Shown here in pieces: positions 11,477 to 21,440 of a stretch of DNA of 64,000 nucleotides. A program made the position numbers and the translations under genes. Under the pieces are notes generated by a model. It was given only the letters and a program-made list of their open reading frames with translations, was not told the DNA's origin and searched no databases. Source of the DNA: Forficula auricularia (Eukaryota; Arthropoda; Insecta; Dermaptera; Forficulidae); contig JALMQS010000069.1 in the NCBI GenBank assembly GCA_024734495.1, forward strand, positions 2,306,216-2,370,215, read 5' to 3'. Position 1 is the first letter of the stretch. Each line of letters starts with the position of its first letter.

Positions 11477-11890
11477 CTAGCTGCGACGCCCGCTTTCGGC
11501 GGACCTCCTGCTAACCAAGGGACCCAGTCCCATGGCCTTTAATCCCCTCCATTCCATCAACCCTATAAATGCCCTCCGGACCCCCCCCCCCCAACTCTGC
11601 TCAACCTCCGAACCCTGCCAGCCTGGAAAGAGGATAAATTATTTTTCTATTGACATATTTATGTACTTTCTATTGATATTATAGTATACACAATTTTAAT
11701 CCTATAGTCGGGTTCGTGGGGTTGTGAGGATGATCAGAGTTAGGGGAAGCGAAAAGAGAGTCCAGGGAGCATGTATAGTGTTGGTGGGGTGATGATGATC
11801 GGATGTGTGTCCAGAGGGGAAGGATAGGGTCGGTGGGGTGGAAGGGGATTAGAGGAGCTAGGAAGAGGCCCGCCTTGGCGAATTGTTTTT
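11477..11890 (-). mobile_element. Helitron-like 3' end, minus strand
   Basis: Read on the minus strand, the sequence ends with a CCGC-CGAAA-GCGG hairpin, about nine bases, then CTAG followed by T. That is the 3' terminal layout of Helitrons (hairpin, then CTRR, inserted before T). The block is GC-rich relative to its surroundings, with a C run at 11580. I could not place the 5' TC end with confidence, so the far boundary is approximate. No Rep/helicase sequence is visible. Confidence 0.5.
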
Positions 11891-12022
11891 ATTCAATACA
11901 AAATTGTATTGTATATAAAAAAAAAATAAAAATAAATAGAAATCTAAAGTTTCAAAAGTTTTTTTCTCCGAGTTCGAGTAATTGTTCCAAAATTTATTCA
12001 ACCTTTTCTACTAGAATATATC

Positions 12023-12147
12023 CCTAGTAGCACTAATAATGTTTCAAACTATATAGTAACTATATAGTGACTATATATATTCTCAATATATATATATATA
12101 TGGACAATATAGTTACTATATAGTTTGAAACATTGAGCTACTAGGGA
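12023..12147. mobile_element. Foldback MITE, CCCTAGTAGC family, copy 1
   Basis: Inverted arms of about 50 bp: CCCTAGTAGCAC then atgtttcaaactatatag, mirrored to gctactaggg at the right end. The second copy at 48896-49011 shows clean ends and a TA target duplication. A few extra bases are inserted in the left arm here. Confidence 0.75.
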
Positions 12148-13469
12148 TTCTTTACATTTATTGAGACTAATTGCTTCTAATTCTAGACATATGGAATTTT
12201 AATTTAAATGCCTAAAGTTTCTTTGACCGGTTGAATTTTCATTAAATTTACGACCTTTATAATCAAAGTGTACTTGGAATTAATTAAATAAGAGCATTTT
12301 CTAAACGAAGTCACGTCAGTGGAGAAAAGCTCTAATAATAGAATATCACTAAGGTCATGTATCAAATCGAAAATGCAATTAATATGCTTAAAATCACGAA
12401 AATTTAGTTAATTTTTAGAGTTTCAGATAATTTTAAAAAGGCGCAACCACACCTAATTCTAGTATACGGTTAATCAATATTATTTGTCGTGATATAAAGC
12501 CCTTAAACAATTACATTAAAATAATTCAACAGGTTAACACTGCATTTTAACAGATAGTAAATTATTTACGAAGTATTTATAACTGGTTAAGTCTAGAATA
12601 CTAGATATATACTTAAATTTGAACAGACACGTTATGATTTTTCAAATAAAATGAATATGACATTAAAATTAATTAATTTAGAACAAAAAAAAAAGTTGAC
12701 GTCGAATTTATTCACATTTAGCTACTTCCAAGAATTTTTACATATTTTTAAATTTCATTCTAGAGGGCCTGGACACATTTGAAGCAATTTTGTAAGCTCA
12801 TAGAGCGTAGCTGGGGGGTTCAAAATAAAATTTACAAGATACTGTATTTATTAAGAATTTGAGTACCTTTTAACTCCGTAGTTGGGTTTCAAATATCTTA
12901 TATATAACAGTCTTATCTGAACTGGGATGTCATTTAAAATTAGGGGTTGTGTCATGAATGAGTGAATTTAATTATTTAATTGTTCTTATCTAGTTATAGG
13001 CAATATTTTATACAATTGTACGTTAAATTACGTATTTTAATACATACTTGAATATATTAAAACAAGTAAGTTTTATGAATTTAAAAGAAATATATACCTA
13101 ATATTTTTCCAAAATTCAATCGCAGGAAGCTTTAGAGAAAACAAAATAAATATTTAAAAAATGAATTCATAGGTAATATAGAACCTAAATTATTGGATAT
13201 GCCAAAACAGGGTGTTGTATAATGTTCATAAATCGTGTTACATTTGGTTGGTCTAATTTCTAAACATTGATGTTTCAAAATCGGTTATTATATTTTTGTA
13301 TTTTATTTGTAGTCAACATTTTCTAAAAGATAGTTTTAATTCATCTTATTTTAAAATTATTAAAAGTTTTCTTTTTTGTTGTTGACAATTTATCAAAATT
13401 TTTGCCAATAAAAATTAAATAAAATTAAAAAAATTAATAAAATTTACCTTGAATAAATAACTTTTGCCT
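12148..13469. other. AT-rich sequence, no gene seen
   Basis: I recognise no coding sequence and no repeat shared with the rest of the window. Confidence 0.5.
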
Positions 13470-13634
13470 GAGGGTGAACCGCGATTGGAATTAGGTGTAC
13501 ACGTATTTATAATTATGTGGAATTATTTTGGAATTCATTAGATATAATGCGCCTTCATCTATTGTCTTCTACTTGGAAATGAAAGTGCAAGTTGAAGTAG
13601 GTGTACACGTTATTAGATCGCGGTTCACCCCTCG
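13470..13634 (+). repeat. Small repeat with GGTGTACAC boxes, copy 3
   Basis: Begins gagggtgaaccgcg and ends cgcggttcacccctcg, so its ends are clearer inverted repeats than in the copies at 1939 and 2555. The two GTGTACAC boxes and the ctacttggaaat middle are conserved. Confidence 0.7.
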
Positions 13635-13720
13635 CTTTTGACCTAAGAAAAAAGTTTATTTTTAACTTCTATTGATAATATTTTCTTTTTTCTTGTTAAA
13701 CAAATATATATATATATGTT

Positions 13721-14086
13721 GCAGTAAAACCCCGTTTTTTAGTAAGAACGCGTTCTTACTAGTTAAAACGCGTTTCACTGAATACTTTTTTGGCAACTAG
13801 AGTTTCCTGATGTTGGTTGAGTTTGGTTCAAAGGTCTCTCTCATTTTGGGTGTTTATTTTCAAAAATGTTTAAACGAAAATGTCAAAAATTACATCCCCT
13901 ACAACTTTGCTTCTATTTTTGACATTTTCGTTTAAAAATTTTTGAAAATAAACACCCAAAATGAGGCGAAAGGTTAAAAGTGAAGATTCTATACCTTTGA
14001 ACCAAATTTAACCAATATCAGTAAACTCTGGTTGCCATAAGGGTATTCAGTGAAACGCGTTCTTACTAAAAACGGGTTTTTACTGC
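13721..14086. mobile_element. Foldback MITE with GCAGTAAAA ends
   Basis: The left end reads GCAGTAAAACCCCG and the right end is the complement of GCAGTAAAAACCCG. Arms continue through agtaagaacgcg and, further in, through a second pairing (catttttgggtgtttatttt-type sequence), giving nested complementarity over 366 bp. No transposase is present. Confidence 0.7.
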
Positions 14087-14609
14087 TCTGTATAAACCGA
14101 TTCCTTCACTTTCTCAATCTCTCACCACCTCATTTTCTAAACTTTTAAGAAACTTGAAAAAACAAGAGATAAGACATGATTTTTCGACATATCTAAAAAG
14201 TAGAAAAGTTAAGTTAAAAGTTTTCATTATGTAAGTAGATACGAGTATATATTTTTTTTATTTTATTTAAGCTTCGTGATATCCAAGCTTGAAATTTAAG
14301 TTTTGTAAAAATAAAATTTGAATCTCTCTTAATTTTTTTATTACATTCATTAATTTATATAGTATAATGGAAAAAATGAGATATGAACTAATATGTATTC
14401 ATCTTAATAGAATTTTTAACCCTCTGGTTAGTTTTTTGCCTAAATACAGGCGCACTTCACTATCGATAAATGTCTTTCAAATAACTAACTATATTTAGAG
14501 TCTATTAATGTTTTAATAATTTTTTTGATAATTTGATTTTATTGTGTCTATTACGTTTCAACAGTGAACTGTGCATATAAATTAAGTCATCAGCTGACTG
14601 TAGTAGAGA
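14087..14609. other. AT-rich sequence, no gene seen
   Basis: I recognise no coding sequence or repeat. Confidence 0.5.
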
Positions 14610-14822
14610 TATGATTTCTAAAGAAAATCCAGAGAGATTGTCAACCGAATCTGATCTGTTATGGATTATTTTAATTATAAGGGTTGTTAATGGCCAGGAT
14701 CCTGATTGCTTTGTAGTACTCGGGTTTAATTCCAGAGAGGGTGGATACAACCCTTCTGATAAAAATCATCAATAACAGCACGGATCTTATAGTTGACAAT
14801 CCCTCGTGATTTTCTTTAGACA
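14610..14822. repeat. Inverted repeat next to a LINE 3' end
   Basis: Segment 14610-14680 (tctaaagaaaatccagag) is repeated as its reverse complement at 14745-14822. The right half matches the sequence beyond the LINE 3' end at 8560-8720, including gttgttaatggccagga. The same two blocks sitting beside LINE 3' ends at two loci suggests a composite repeat that moved or duplicated together. Confidence 0.6.
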
Positions 14823-15260
14823 TTATATTATCAGAACTAGAATGGGCTAGAACAAAAATCCGTTCATATTACAAGAATTATTTTTTATAACGATATTAAT
14901 ACAAGAAGAAGTTGCACAAAAAATTTACAATCTCTGCAGTGTGGGTTGGACCCTGGTATCTTGAAAAGAAGAATAAATTTCAGGGATCGGGTCCGAGATG
15001 AAGGTATCTGTGCATGCGGGTTCTAAAAGACTTAGGACCAGTTGTATGTCGGTTGGTAAACTCTTTTTAATCGTTGACAAAGGGTAAAACCTTAGAATTC
15101 ACTTTGTGTCCGGCCGGATGGCCAATCAGATGTCACCATACAACTGGACCTAAATGTAGTCGGGAAGACGATGCGAGTTCAAGTCTCTGAAGTCATAGGG
15201 ATAAACGAATTTTCCAATGCGTTTGTTCGGTTAGTATCTAATTTAATCACGAAGGGATAT
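14823..15260 (-). pseudogene. LINE 3' end, minus strand, interrupted by a MITE
   Basis: Parallels the copy at 8765-9065: gaaggtatctgtg, gggttct.aaagact and gtcgggaagacg blocks are in the same order. On the minus strand this is the C-terminal tail and 3' untranslated region of the CR1/Jockey-like family. A 116-bp MITE splits it at 15035-15150. It is 5'-truncated and non-functional. Confidence 0.65.
15035..15150. mobile_element. 116-bp MITE with TA target duplication
   Basis: The terminal inverted repeat is GGACCAGTTGTATG at the left and its complement (catacaactggacc) at the right, flanked by TA on each side (15033-15034 and 15151-15152). Removing it rejoins the LINE sequence seen uninterrupted at 8926-8950. 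The TA duplication and short length fit a Tc1/mariner-type non-autonomous element. Confidence 0.75.
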
Positions 15261-15261
15261 T

Positions 15262-16094
15262 GAAAGCACGACTCCAGAATTAGTTGTCGAGCTGTTTAAC
15301 AATCCAAGGGTAGTGAATGGAAATACTTAAAAATGACCTAGAATTAGGTTAAGAACGATGCAGATTCTCAAAAGAATATCGCAGAAATATGTTTAATCTA
15401 GATGATTTTTACCAAAATTTTACTTTTAATAAAGAATTCAACCACTAACACATCAAATACGTAACTAATGGTCAATTTTTTTCTATTAAACATTCGAAAT
15501 ATTTTTAAAATTATTTCTCAAGGACCATCATTATGTCCTATTTTCGTTAAATTAATGTCTCTCTATTTATTTCATTGGAAATTTATCACTTAGTCTTGAA
15601 CAAGAATCTTCTCTACTATGTATAGTCGAAGATTTGATATGAATGGGGCTGTTCTTGAACCACTTGATGCATATTGACATTTTCGTTCCGAAAACTGTCT
15701 ACCTGAGCTTATATTGTATTATATTAGACACGCAACAAGTTGATAACGCCTGCCGGTTCTCGTCCCCATCTCCCTATATATGTCATTCTTTTATTTTACT
15801 TTTAATAAAATAAAATAAATTTATAATGCATTGTGTAAGAATTTAGATAATTATGAAACTATTAAGCGTACTATATTTTTCTTCTGCACATTTTTGTTTT
15901 TCGTGGAGTCTTGAACAGTGCTTAGGCTCACTTGGAATTTGTTTTTTATTGAAATATTATAATTTTTAAAGAATTTAATTAAAGGTAGTGTAATTAAATA
16001 TTATCTTCATAAAGTTAGTTGTAGTTGGTATATTTTTTTCAAATGAAAGTACTTTTGATGTCCATTTGAATGCGGCCTCCCAAGAGAAGGATCC
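15262..16094. other. AT-rich sequence, no gene seen
   Basis: I recognise no coding sequence or repeat. Confidence 0.45.
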
Positions 16095-16235
16095 TCAGAC
16101 TAGTAAATGGAGGGGCTGGGATGGCCAATCAGATGACAGGCACTGAAAGTTTCAAGCCATCCCAGTCCCTCCATTTACCATCTACCCTTGGTTAGTTGTA
16201 AAAATCAATTACTTTGCGACATACAACCGGCCCTT
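16095..16235. repeat. Diverged relative of the GGACCAGTTGTATG MITE
   Basis: Shares ggatggccaatcagatg with the 15035 element and ends in gacatacaaccggccc, matching its terminal repeat with changes. It contains a 25-bp hairpin: aatggaggggctgggatgg (16102-16120) pairs with its complement at 16156-16180. The left end is unclear. Confidence 0.5.
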
Positions 16236-16244
16236 AGTCTAAGT

Positions 16245-16471
16245 CAGGTGTCTCTAAACTAATGCCCGTGGACCAAATCCGGCCCATGAAATTTTTCCAT
16301 CCAGCCTGCGGCTATAGAGAATTAATTCAAAAATTTTCACTATATTTAATATTAATGCCATATAATAGCGTATTATTAATATAATTTCCGTATAATATGT
16401 TATATCCAGTCCGCCCATAGTTTTCAATGTTCACGTGTGGGCCTATCTCTTAAAAACTTTGGGGACTCCCG
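16245..16471. mobile_element. hAT-like MITE with 8-bp target duplication
   Basis: The left end CAGGTGTCTCTAAACT and right end actttggggactcccg are imperfect inverted repeats of the CAGGGGTCTCCAAACT type found in hAT elements, with gtggaccaaatccggccc inside the left end and gtgggcc in the right. The flanks GTCTAAGT (16237-16244) and GTCTAACT (16472-16479) form an 8-bp duplication with one mismatch, as expected for hAT transposition. No transposase is present. Confidence 0.8.
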
Positions 16472-16479
16472 GTCTAACT

Positions 16480-17285
16480 TATACCATTGTGAATAAAAGA
16501 GGAATATGGCCAATAATAATTATATTTAAATTTCAAAATGAAAAGAAATTTTCTGTAATTTATAAGAGTGCTAAAATTTCAATGTAATTAATAAACATTA
16601 TGACAAACTAGTTTTAGGATTGTATACTTGATGATGATCAATTAATATTATATTATATTATTATGTACATTGTACATTGCCAAAAGGCATGTCATGTTCA
16701 GACCAAGAGGATTATTTTATTATCTCGCTTTTGGATAAAATCAATCAATTTTTTAATTCCCTTATAATGGATTTTCATTATGTGTGTAAAATAGATAACC
16801 TTCTAATGCAAAATATAAACAAAGCTATTGAAAATGAATTAAAAAGATAATGAGAAAATTTATTCTCTTTAATTAAAATTATAATTTAAAAAAGGGGGAA
16901 GCGCCCTCACTTTAATTTTAAAGTGAATTAAATTTTAAAAAACTTCACCTATATGCCAAGTTTTTTCTAGCTTCTACCATTCACTGATAGAAAATCGTTA
17001 AACCCCATCGTCATCGACTAGTAGAATTTCCCAAACAATGATCGACGGATCATTGGGGTTCTGTGGAAAGTAAATAAGTGTTCCGTGAAAATTACTATTG
17101 AGGCTTTCTGAACTTCGTATTGAGTTATTGGTCTTCTTTAATAAACAAAATATTTATCAGAAAATTGTATTGGAAGTTTAAGTAATTCTTGATAGGTGAT
17201 GAATTTTGCGTATCTGGGAGATATTTTTACAAAGTGCAATGAAATTAACTTATTAAGAGTTGAAATTTTATTGAAATCACACATA
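16480..17285. other. AT-rich sequence, no gene seen
   Basis: I recognise no coding sequence or repeat. Confidence 0.5.
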
Positions 17286-17515
17286 ATTAAAAATAATTAT
17301 TTGTTGAAAACGAATAAATATAATAATACAATAAAACTACTACATTTCAATCGACTTATTCTGCGATCGTTCTCAAGTATGAGCGGCTACTCCGATTTTC
17401 GGTTAACCTAAATTGGACTGGGTGCTCATACTTGAGAGCGATCGCAGAATGAGTCGATCGAAAAGTCGTATTTTTATTGAATTATTTATTCGTGTTCTAT
17501 AAATAATTATAATTA
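17286..17515. repeat. Foldback with gcgatcgttctcaagtatga arms
   Basis: Left arm 17288-17385 and right arm about 17425-17515 are reverse complements with scattered changes. The inner section (attctgcgatcg, ctcaagtatgag) is more GC-rich and better conserved than the outer AT part. A short frame spans the loop without coding signs. Confidence 0.7.
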
Positions 17516-17616
17516 ATTATATGTGAATTGAAAGTTTTTTTGCCGAGGGTAGCAAAATTTTTATATATTGAAGGAGACATTAAAAAGTGTGTCTTCTGCT
17601 GGAATTATAAATTTTA

Positions 17617-17675
17617 TTTATAACGAGACTATAGTTTCGAGGGCTTTGCCCTCTTCATCAGTCTATTACAATTGA
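17617..17675 (-). ncRNA. Hammerhead-like ribozyme motif, intact core
   Basis: On the minus strand: CTGATGA (17655-17661), one extra A, stem II GAGGGC/GCCCTC with an AAA loop, GAAA (17635-17638), stem III ACT-AT-AGT, and the GTC cleavage triplet (17627-17629 region). Stem I can form between ttgtaatnnaga upstream and tcgttataa downstream: two pairs, a small internal loop, then six pairs including one G-U. That gives the three helices and the conserved core of a type I hammerhead. The deviation is the extra A between CTGATGA and stem II. Activity is not shown. Confidence 0.65.
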
Positions 17676-17684
17676 TTCGCAGGA

Positions 17685-17742
17685 ACTATTGTAAGACTGA
17701 TGAAGAGGGCAAAGCCCTCGAAACTATAGTCTTGTTATAAAT
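17685..17742 (+). ncRNA. Hammerhead-like ribozyme motif, opposed copy
   Basis: CTGATGA 17697-17703, extra A, stem II GAGGGC/GCCCTC, GAAA 17720-17723, stem III CTATAG, TC at 17730-17731. Stem I pairs nearly as well as in the minus-strand copy, with a G-U where that copy has G-C and a single bulged G. Together the two motifs place one ribozyme candidate on each strand. Confidence 0.65.
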
Positions 17743-17800
17743 GGAATTTATAATTTCAGCAGAAGACACACTCTTTTATTGTCTCCTTCAATTTATATGT

Positions 17801-18714
17801 GATTTTAATAAAATTTCAAATATTAATAAAAATAATCATAAAAAATAAAATCTTCAATAGCTTCATTACTGATAAATTAACTTATCATCATTACAAGGAA
17901 AGAATATTATAATTTTTAATCAAGGGAAAAATTACGTTTGGAAGATATAGGCCTAGATTTCTACCATCCAACAAAATAATTTTGATTAGTTTCAAAATTT
18001 GTATAAATATAAGAATTTGACTGAAATTAATTTTAAAAAAGATTTTAAAACGCAATAACTTTTAATAATTTTGCGATATTTTCCAAAAACTACTGAGGAA
18101 GATTACTGGGTTAAGAATCCATTTACAGTGACAAATAGCTAACAGCCCTTAGCAAAGGCGAATATGAAAAACTAATTGATTAGTAATTCTGGTTTAAAAC
18201 AAAAATACAAGGAACGGACATTATATATTTCTGGACGAACGAAATAAAATTTGCTTATATACACGTTAAGAACCAGACACTGCACTGGTCTAATTTAATT
18301 CCACCAGTATTACTGAAAGAATATGGGGTAAGTGCAAGGTGGAACATTTTTCAATATAAGGCAATTAGATGAAACGTCACCTAGGATTTCTTTCCCCTAT
18401 AATTCCACCAAATTTTCGCTAACCTTTTCGGAAAAATTCGCATAGTGAGAGTCGGGAAATTGTTTTTTTTCCTCAAATTTATCCTTTGCTAATGTTTTTA
18501 AATTTTATTAAGAATTAGTAATAAATATTATTGATATATTAATTTTTCTATGAAATCTATTACCCATATATCATGTTTATCACAATGAACATTTACTTAA
18601 TTCAAACGTCAAATTTTAAATGCATAATCTATTGTAAAATAGGTATACATAAAATACATATTATATTTATTGCGAATTGTATATAAACACAGTAATATAA
18701 TCAATAATAATATT
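17801..18714. other. AT-rich sequence, no gene seen
   Basis: I recognise no coding sequence or repeat. Confidence 0.5.
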
Positions 18715-19060
18715 AATCTATTCTCAAACGCCTCCCAATCAATCACAAACCCTAGGGTCGAAAATAATTTTTTCTTTGGCGCGGGACGCAATCACAATGA
18801 GGCATCGTCATAAGACAATTATTAATTTAATTAAATTAGCGAACGAAGAAGGGATTTTTGTATTATAGACAAAAGGATCAGCCAGGATTCGAACCTGGGA
18901 TATTTGCATATGTACTGCAATGCTTTGTCATAAGAGCTTTGGCTCCTATATCCACTAAGCTACTGATCCCCGAACCCAAACTAATACCAAATGTCTATAT
19001 GAATTATGGAATTTCTTTAATCTCTTGCTCGTTCATTTTTAACAGCTCTGTATTTATTTA
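18715..19060 (-). repeat. tRNA-derived SINE, minus-strand copy
   Basis: The complement contains a tRNA-like head: GGATCAG ... CTGATCC as a 7-bp acceptor pair, an A-box-like TAGCTTAGTGGATA, a CCAGG-TTCGAAT-CCTGG T arm (B box), and a possible variable arm TTGCA/TGCAA. The anticodon arm does not fold convincingly, so this is a SINE rather than a working tRNA. Flanks share atcaatcacaaaccctaggg and gaccctagggtcgaaaat with the inverted copy near 19700. Confidence 0.65.
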
Positions 19061-19269
19061 TTTATTTATTCATTCATAATTCTTACAATTTAACTTTACA
19101 CAATGCTCTGAGGCAGTTTGCCTCATATGAGCAGTAAAAAATAATGATTAACATAAAACAAAGAGGAGAAAAATAAAAACAAGTGTGTGCGAAAAAGAAA
19201 GAAAGAAAGAAAGCTCCAGCGAAAGGAAGTTGAGAGGAAGGTGAGAGAGCCAGCAGGAGGGAAAAGATA

Positions 19270-19527
19270 CACCATAAAAGAGAGACGCCAAAAAAGAGAC
19301 GCTCACTCCCGAGACCCGCCCCCGCGAATACATGCCAAGAGACCACGATTGAAGATAAGTGATGATGAAGATGAACGGGTGAATGATGGTAATGAATTCC
19401 ACAGTCGGGCAGCAGTGACAGTGAATGACCTATTCACCACCTCGGACCGGTGACTCTGTAGTGGCCTGACTACATCAATCACAAACCCTAGGGTCGAAAA
19501 TAATTTTTTCTTTGACCCTGGACCCAA
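19270..19527 (-). pseudogene. LINE C-terminal remnant between two SINEs
   Basis: The minus-strand frame encodes RSFTVTAARLWNSLP followed by a serine-rich stretch and an F-x-R-x-L end. This is the conserved tail of non-LTR retrotransposon polyproteins (the AVRLWNSLP-type motif just before the end). Nothing remains of the catalytic RT. An overlapping plus-strand frame rich in K/R and E is a shadow. The fragment joins gaccctagggtcgaaaata SINE-flank sequence, so it was probably carried along or fused to the SINE. Confidence 0.55.
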
Positions 19528-19529
19528 TC

Positions 19530-19925
19530 ACTGATCCTTTTGTCTATAATACAAAAATATTTTCTTCGTTCGCTAATTTAATTAAATTAATAATTTTCTT
19601 ATGACGATGCCTCATTGTGATTGCGTCCCGGGGCAAAGAAAAATTATTTTCGACCCTAGGGCTTGTGATTGATTGGGAGGCGTTTGAGAATAGAGTAAAA
19701 ATATAGTCAGGCTACTACAGAGCTGTTAAAAATGAACGAGCAAGAGATTAAAGAAATTCCATAATTCATATAGACATTTGGTATTAGTTTGAGTTCAGGG
19801 AACAGTAGCTTAGTGGATATAGGAGCTGGGGCTCTTATGACAAAGCATTGCAGTGCATATGCAGGGATCCCAGGTTCGAATCCTGGCTGATCCTTTTGTC
19901 TATAATACAAAAATCTTTTCTTCGT
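19530..19925 (+). repeat. tRNA-derived SINE, plus-strand copy
   Basis: Same family as 18715-19060 in opposite orientation. The tRNA-like part runs about 19803-19893, with TAGCTTAGTGGATATAGG (A box) and CCAGGTTCGAATCCTGG (T arm and B box); the acceptor 5' side has one change (GGAACAG). The 3' tail gatccttttgtctataat with atacaaaaat, followed by ttcttcgttcgctaat, occurs three times in this 1.2-kb composite. Relatives face each other across the LINE remnant. Confidence 0.65.
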
Positions 19926-20368
19926 TCGCTAATTTAATTAAAATATTATTAATAATTTGGTAGAAATTTTATCACATAAAACGCATAGCTATATATATAT
20001 TTGAACCGACTTTTAGTTATAAATTGATAAATCATTGATTATAGTGCGAAAGAATTATTTAACTTTTATCTAGGAAGGTAAACAATAACTATACGACGAC
20101 ATATGTTATGTCATAGCATATATAAATTAAAATAAGAGTGTGTTATAAATGTAGCACTTGTAATAGATGATACTAAAGACCTCTTAGGGTAAAGTTTACA
20201 ATCCGATTAAGCTTAAGATTTGTTGTTATCGTTGGACATTGACATTACAAGATTTAAGTACTTTCGGGCTTTAAAAGAATGAAAATGACGTTCCAATAAA
20301 TTATTTATCCGGAATTTGTTTTTGTATTCATTATTCTTGGGTTGCCTCTAGATCAAAATTTTATTTTA
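19926..20368. other. AT-rich sequence, no gene seen
   Basis: I recognise no coding sequence or repeat. Confidence 0.45.
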
Positions 20369-20946
20369 CTTTACCATACGGGGTATAGTCAAGTATTGTA
20401 ATCGTGCATGTATAAAGTGGTTTTTTGCTTCTTTTTTTCGAAATATCTAAAAAACGGCTGAAACTATTTTGAATAAAAAAATTAGGCGAAACCATGGTAT
20501 TTCGGTCTACAAAAAGCTCTAATAAGTGAACATCGAAAAAATTATATTTTTAGAGATAATAATTGTTTTGTCAAAATGTCTGTTAGTCCAATAGTGTGTT
20601 ATTCTGTTAGTCTGTTGGTTACCAAATTTTTGTGGACGAGCTAGCTCAAAAACTACTGTGAATATCAAAACCAAATTTCACACGTAGTTTTTTGGTGCAT
20701 TGAGATTAAGAGCTGATTAGATTTCGGCGCACATCGACCCAAAATTAAGGGGGGCAGAGGGGGGGGGGGGGGGGGGTTAAAATTTAAAATTATAATATTT
20801 TCAAACTAAAAAAACAAAAAAATGAAATATACTATAAAATGAACCTATAATAACAAAAAAATTCTCGCGCCCAAATTAGTTGGAACGGGTCAAAAAATAA
20901 AAATCTAGGCCCTCGGACCAAACTCAACCAGAAGTGTATGGTAAAG
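20369..20946 (+). mobile_element. Element B: TIR repeat with CTTTACCATAC ends, copy 1
   Basis: Left end CTTTACCATAC, right end GTATGGTAAAG. The interior includes tcgaaatatctaaaaaacgg, aaaccatggtatttcgg, gagctagctcaaaaac and a G run after aaattaagggggg. Other copies are at 40299-40738 (minus), 61027-61975 (plus) and 62983-63622 (minus). No transposase frame exists. Family assignment unknown; the 11-bp terminal repeat is short. Confidence 0.65.
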
Positions 20947-21169
20947 TCAAGTGGATGGCCACAACAGAATTTGTCAATTTATTTGATAATATTTTGGTTA
21001 CAGGATCATGAAAATTTTATAATAAATTGTATTATTATGTCATTCTGGAGAAATCTTGATATACGATTATAAATTCAAGCTATGTTTTATTTAATATATG
21101 TAGTTGGATTCAAGGGGTGCAAGTGTGCCATTTCCCATACCGTATTCAACTACTATGAAATTAATTTCA

Positions 21170-21440
21170 TAGGCTTGAAGGAGACAATAAAAGAGTATGT
21201 CTTCTGCTGGAATTATACATTTTATGTATAACGAGACTATAGTTTCGAGGGCTTTGTCCTCTTCATAAGTCTATTACAATTAATTCCTGTGAATCAATTG
21301 TAATTGACTGATGAAGAAGGCAAAGCCCTCAAAACTATAGTCTCGTTATAAATAAAATTTATAATTCCAGCAGAAGACACACTCTTTTATTGTCTCCTTC
21401 AATATATAAAAATTCTGCTGCCTTCGGCACAAAAACTTAC
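21170..21440. mobile_element. Foldback family A, copy 2
   Basis: Arms start cttgaaggagacaataaa and end with the complement near 21403, followed by the reversed gctgccttcggcac signature. Both hammerhead-like motifs are mutated: minus strand has CTTATGA (21263-21269) with GAAA intact (21243-21246); plus strand has CTGATGA (21308-21314) but AAAA instead of GAAA (21331-21334), plus a stem II mismatch. Both are probably dead ribozymes. Confidence 0.7.

Larger units (their letters stand above)
17535..17800. mobile_element. Foldback family A, copy 1, with two opposed hammerhead motifs
   Basis: Starts with the tttgccgagggtagcaaa signature, then attgaaggagacattaaa, and ends with the complement at about 17795. 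Between the arms are two facing hammerhead-like motifs (separate entries). Other copies are at 21170, 24975, 35064 and 47965. There is no coding capacity. The family resembles the non-autonomous, ribozyme-bearing ends of Penelope-like elements (inference); no GIY-YIG or reverse transcriptase domain is near. Confidence 0.75.

Noticed and set aside
18880..18975. Functional tRNA gene
   Set aside because: The acceptor and T arms pair well, but the anticodon arm has no proper stem and loop, and diverged copies with shared flanks show it is a SINE.
19187..19453. Lysine/arginine/glutamate-rich 88-residue frame resembling a nuclear protein
   Set aside because: It lies antisense to a recognisable LINE C-terminal tail (RSFTVTAARLWNSLP), which explains the sequence better.
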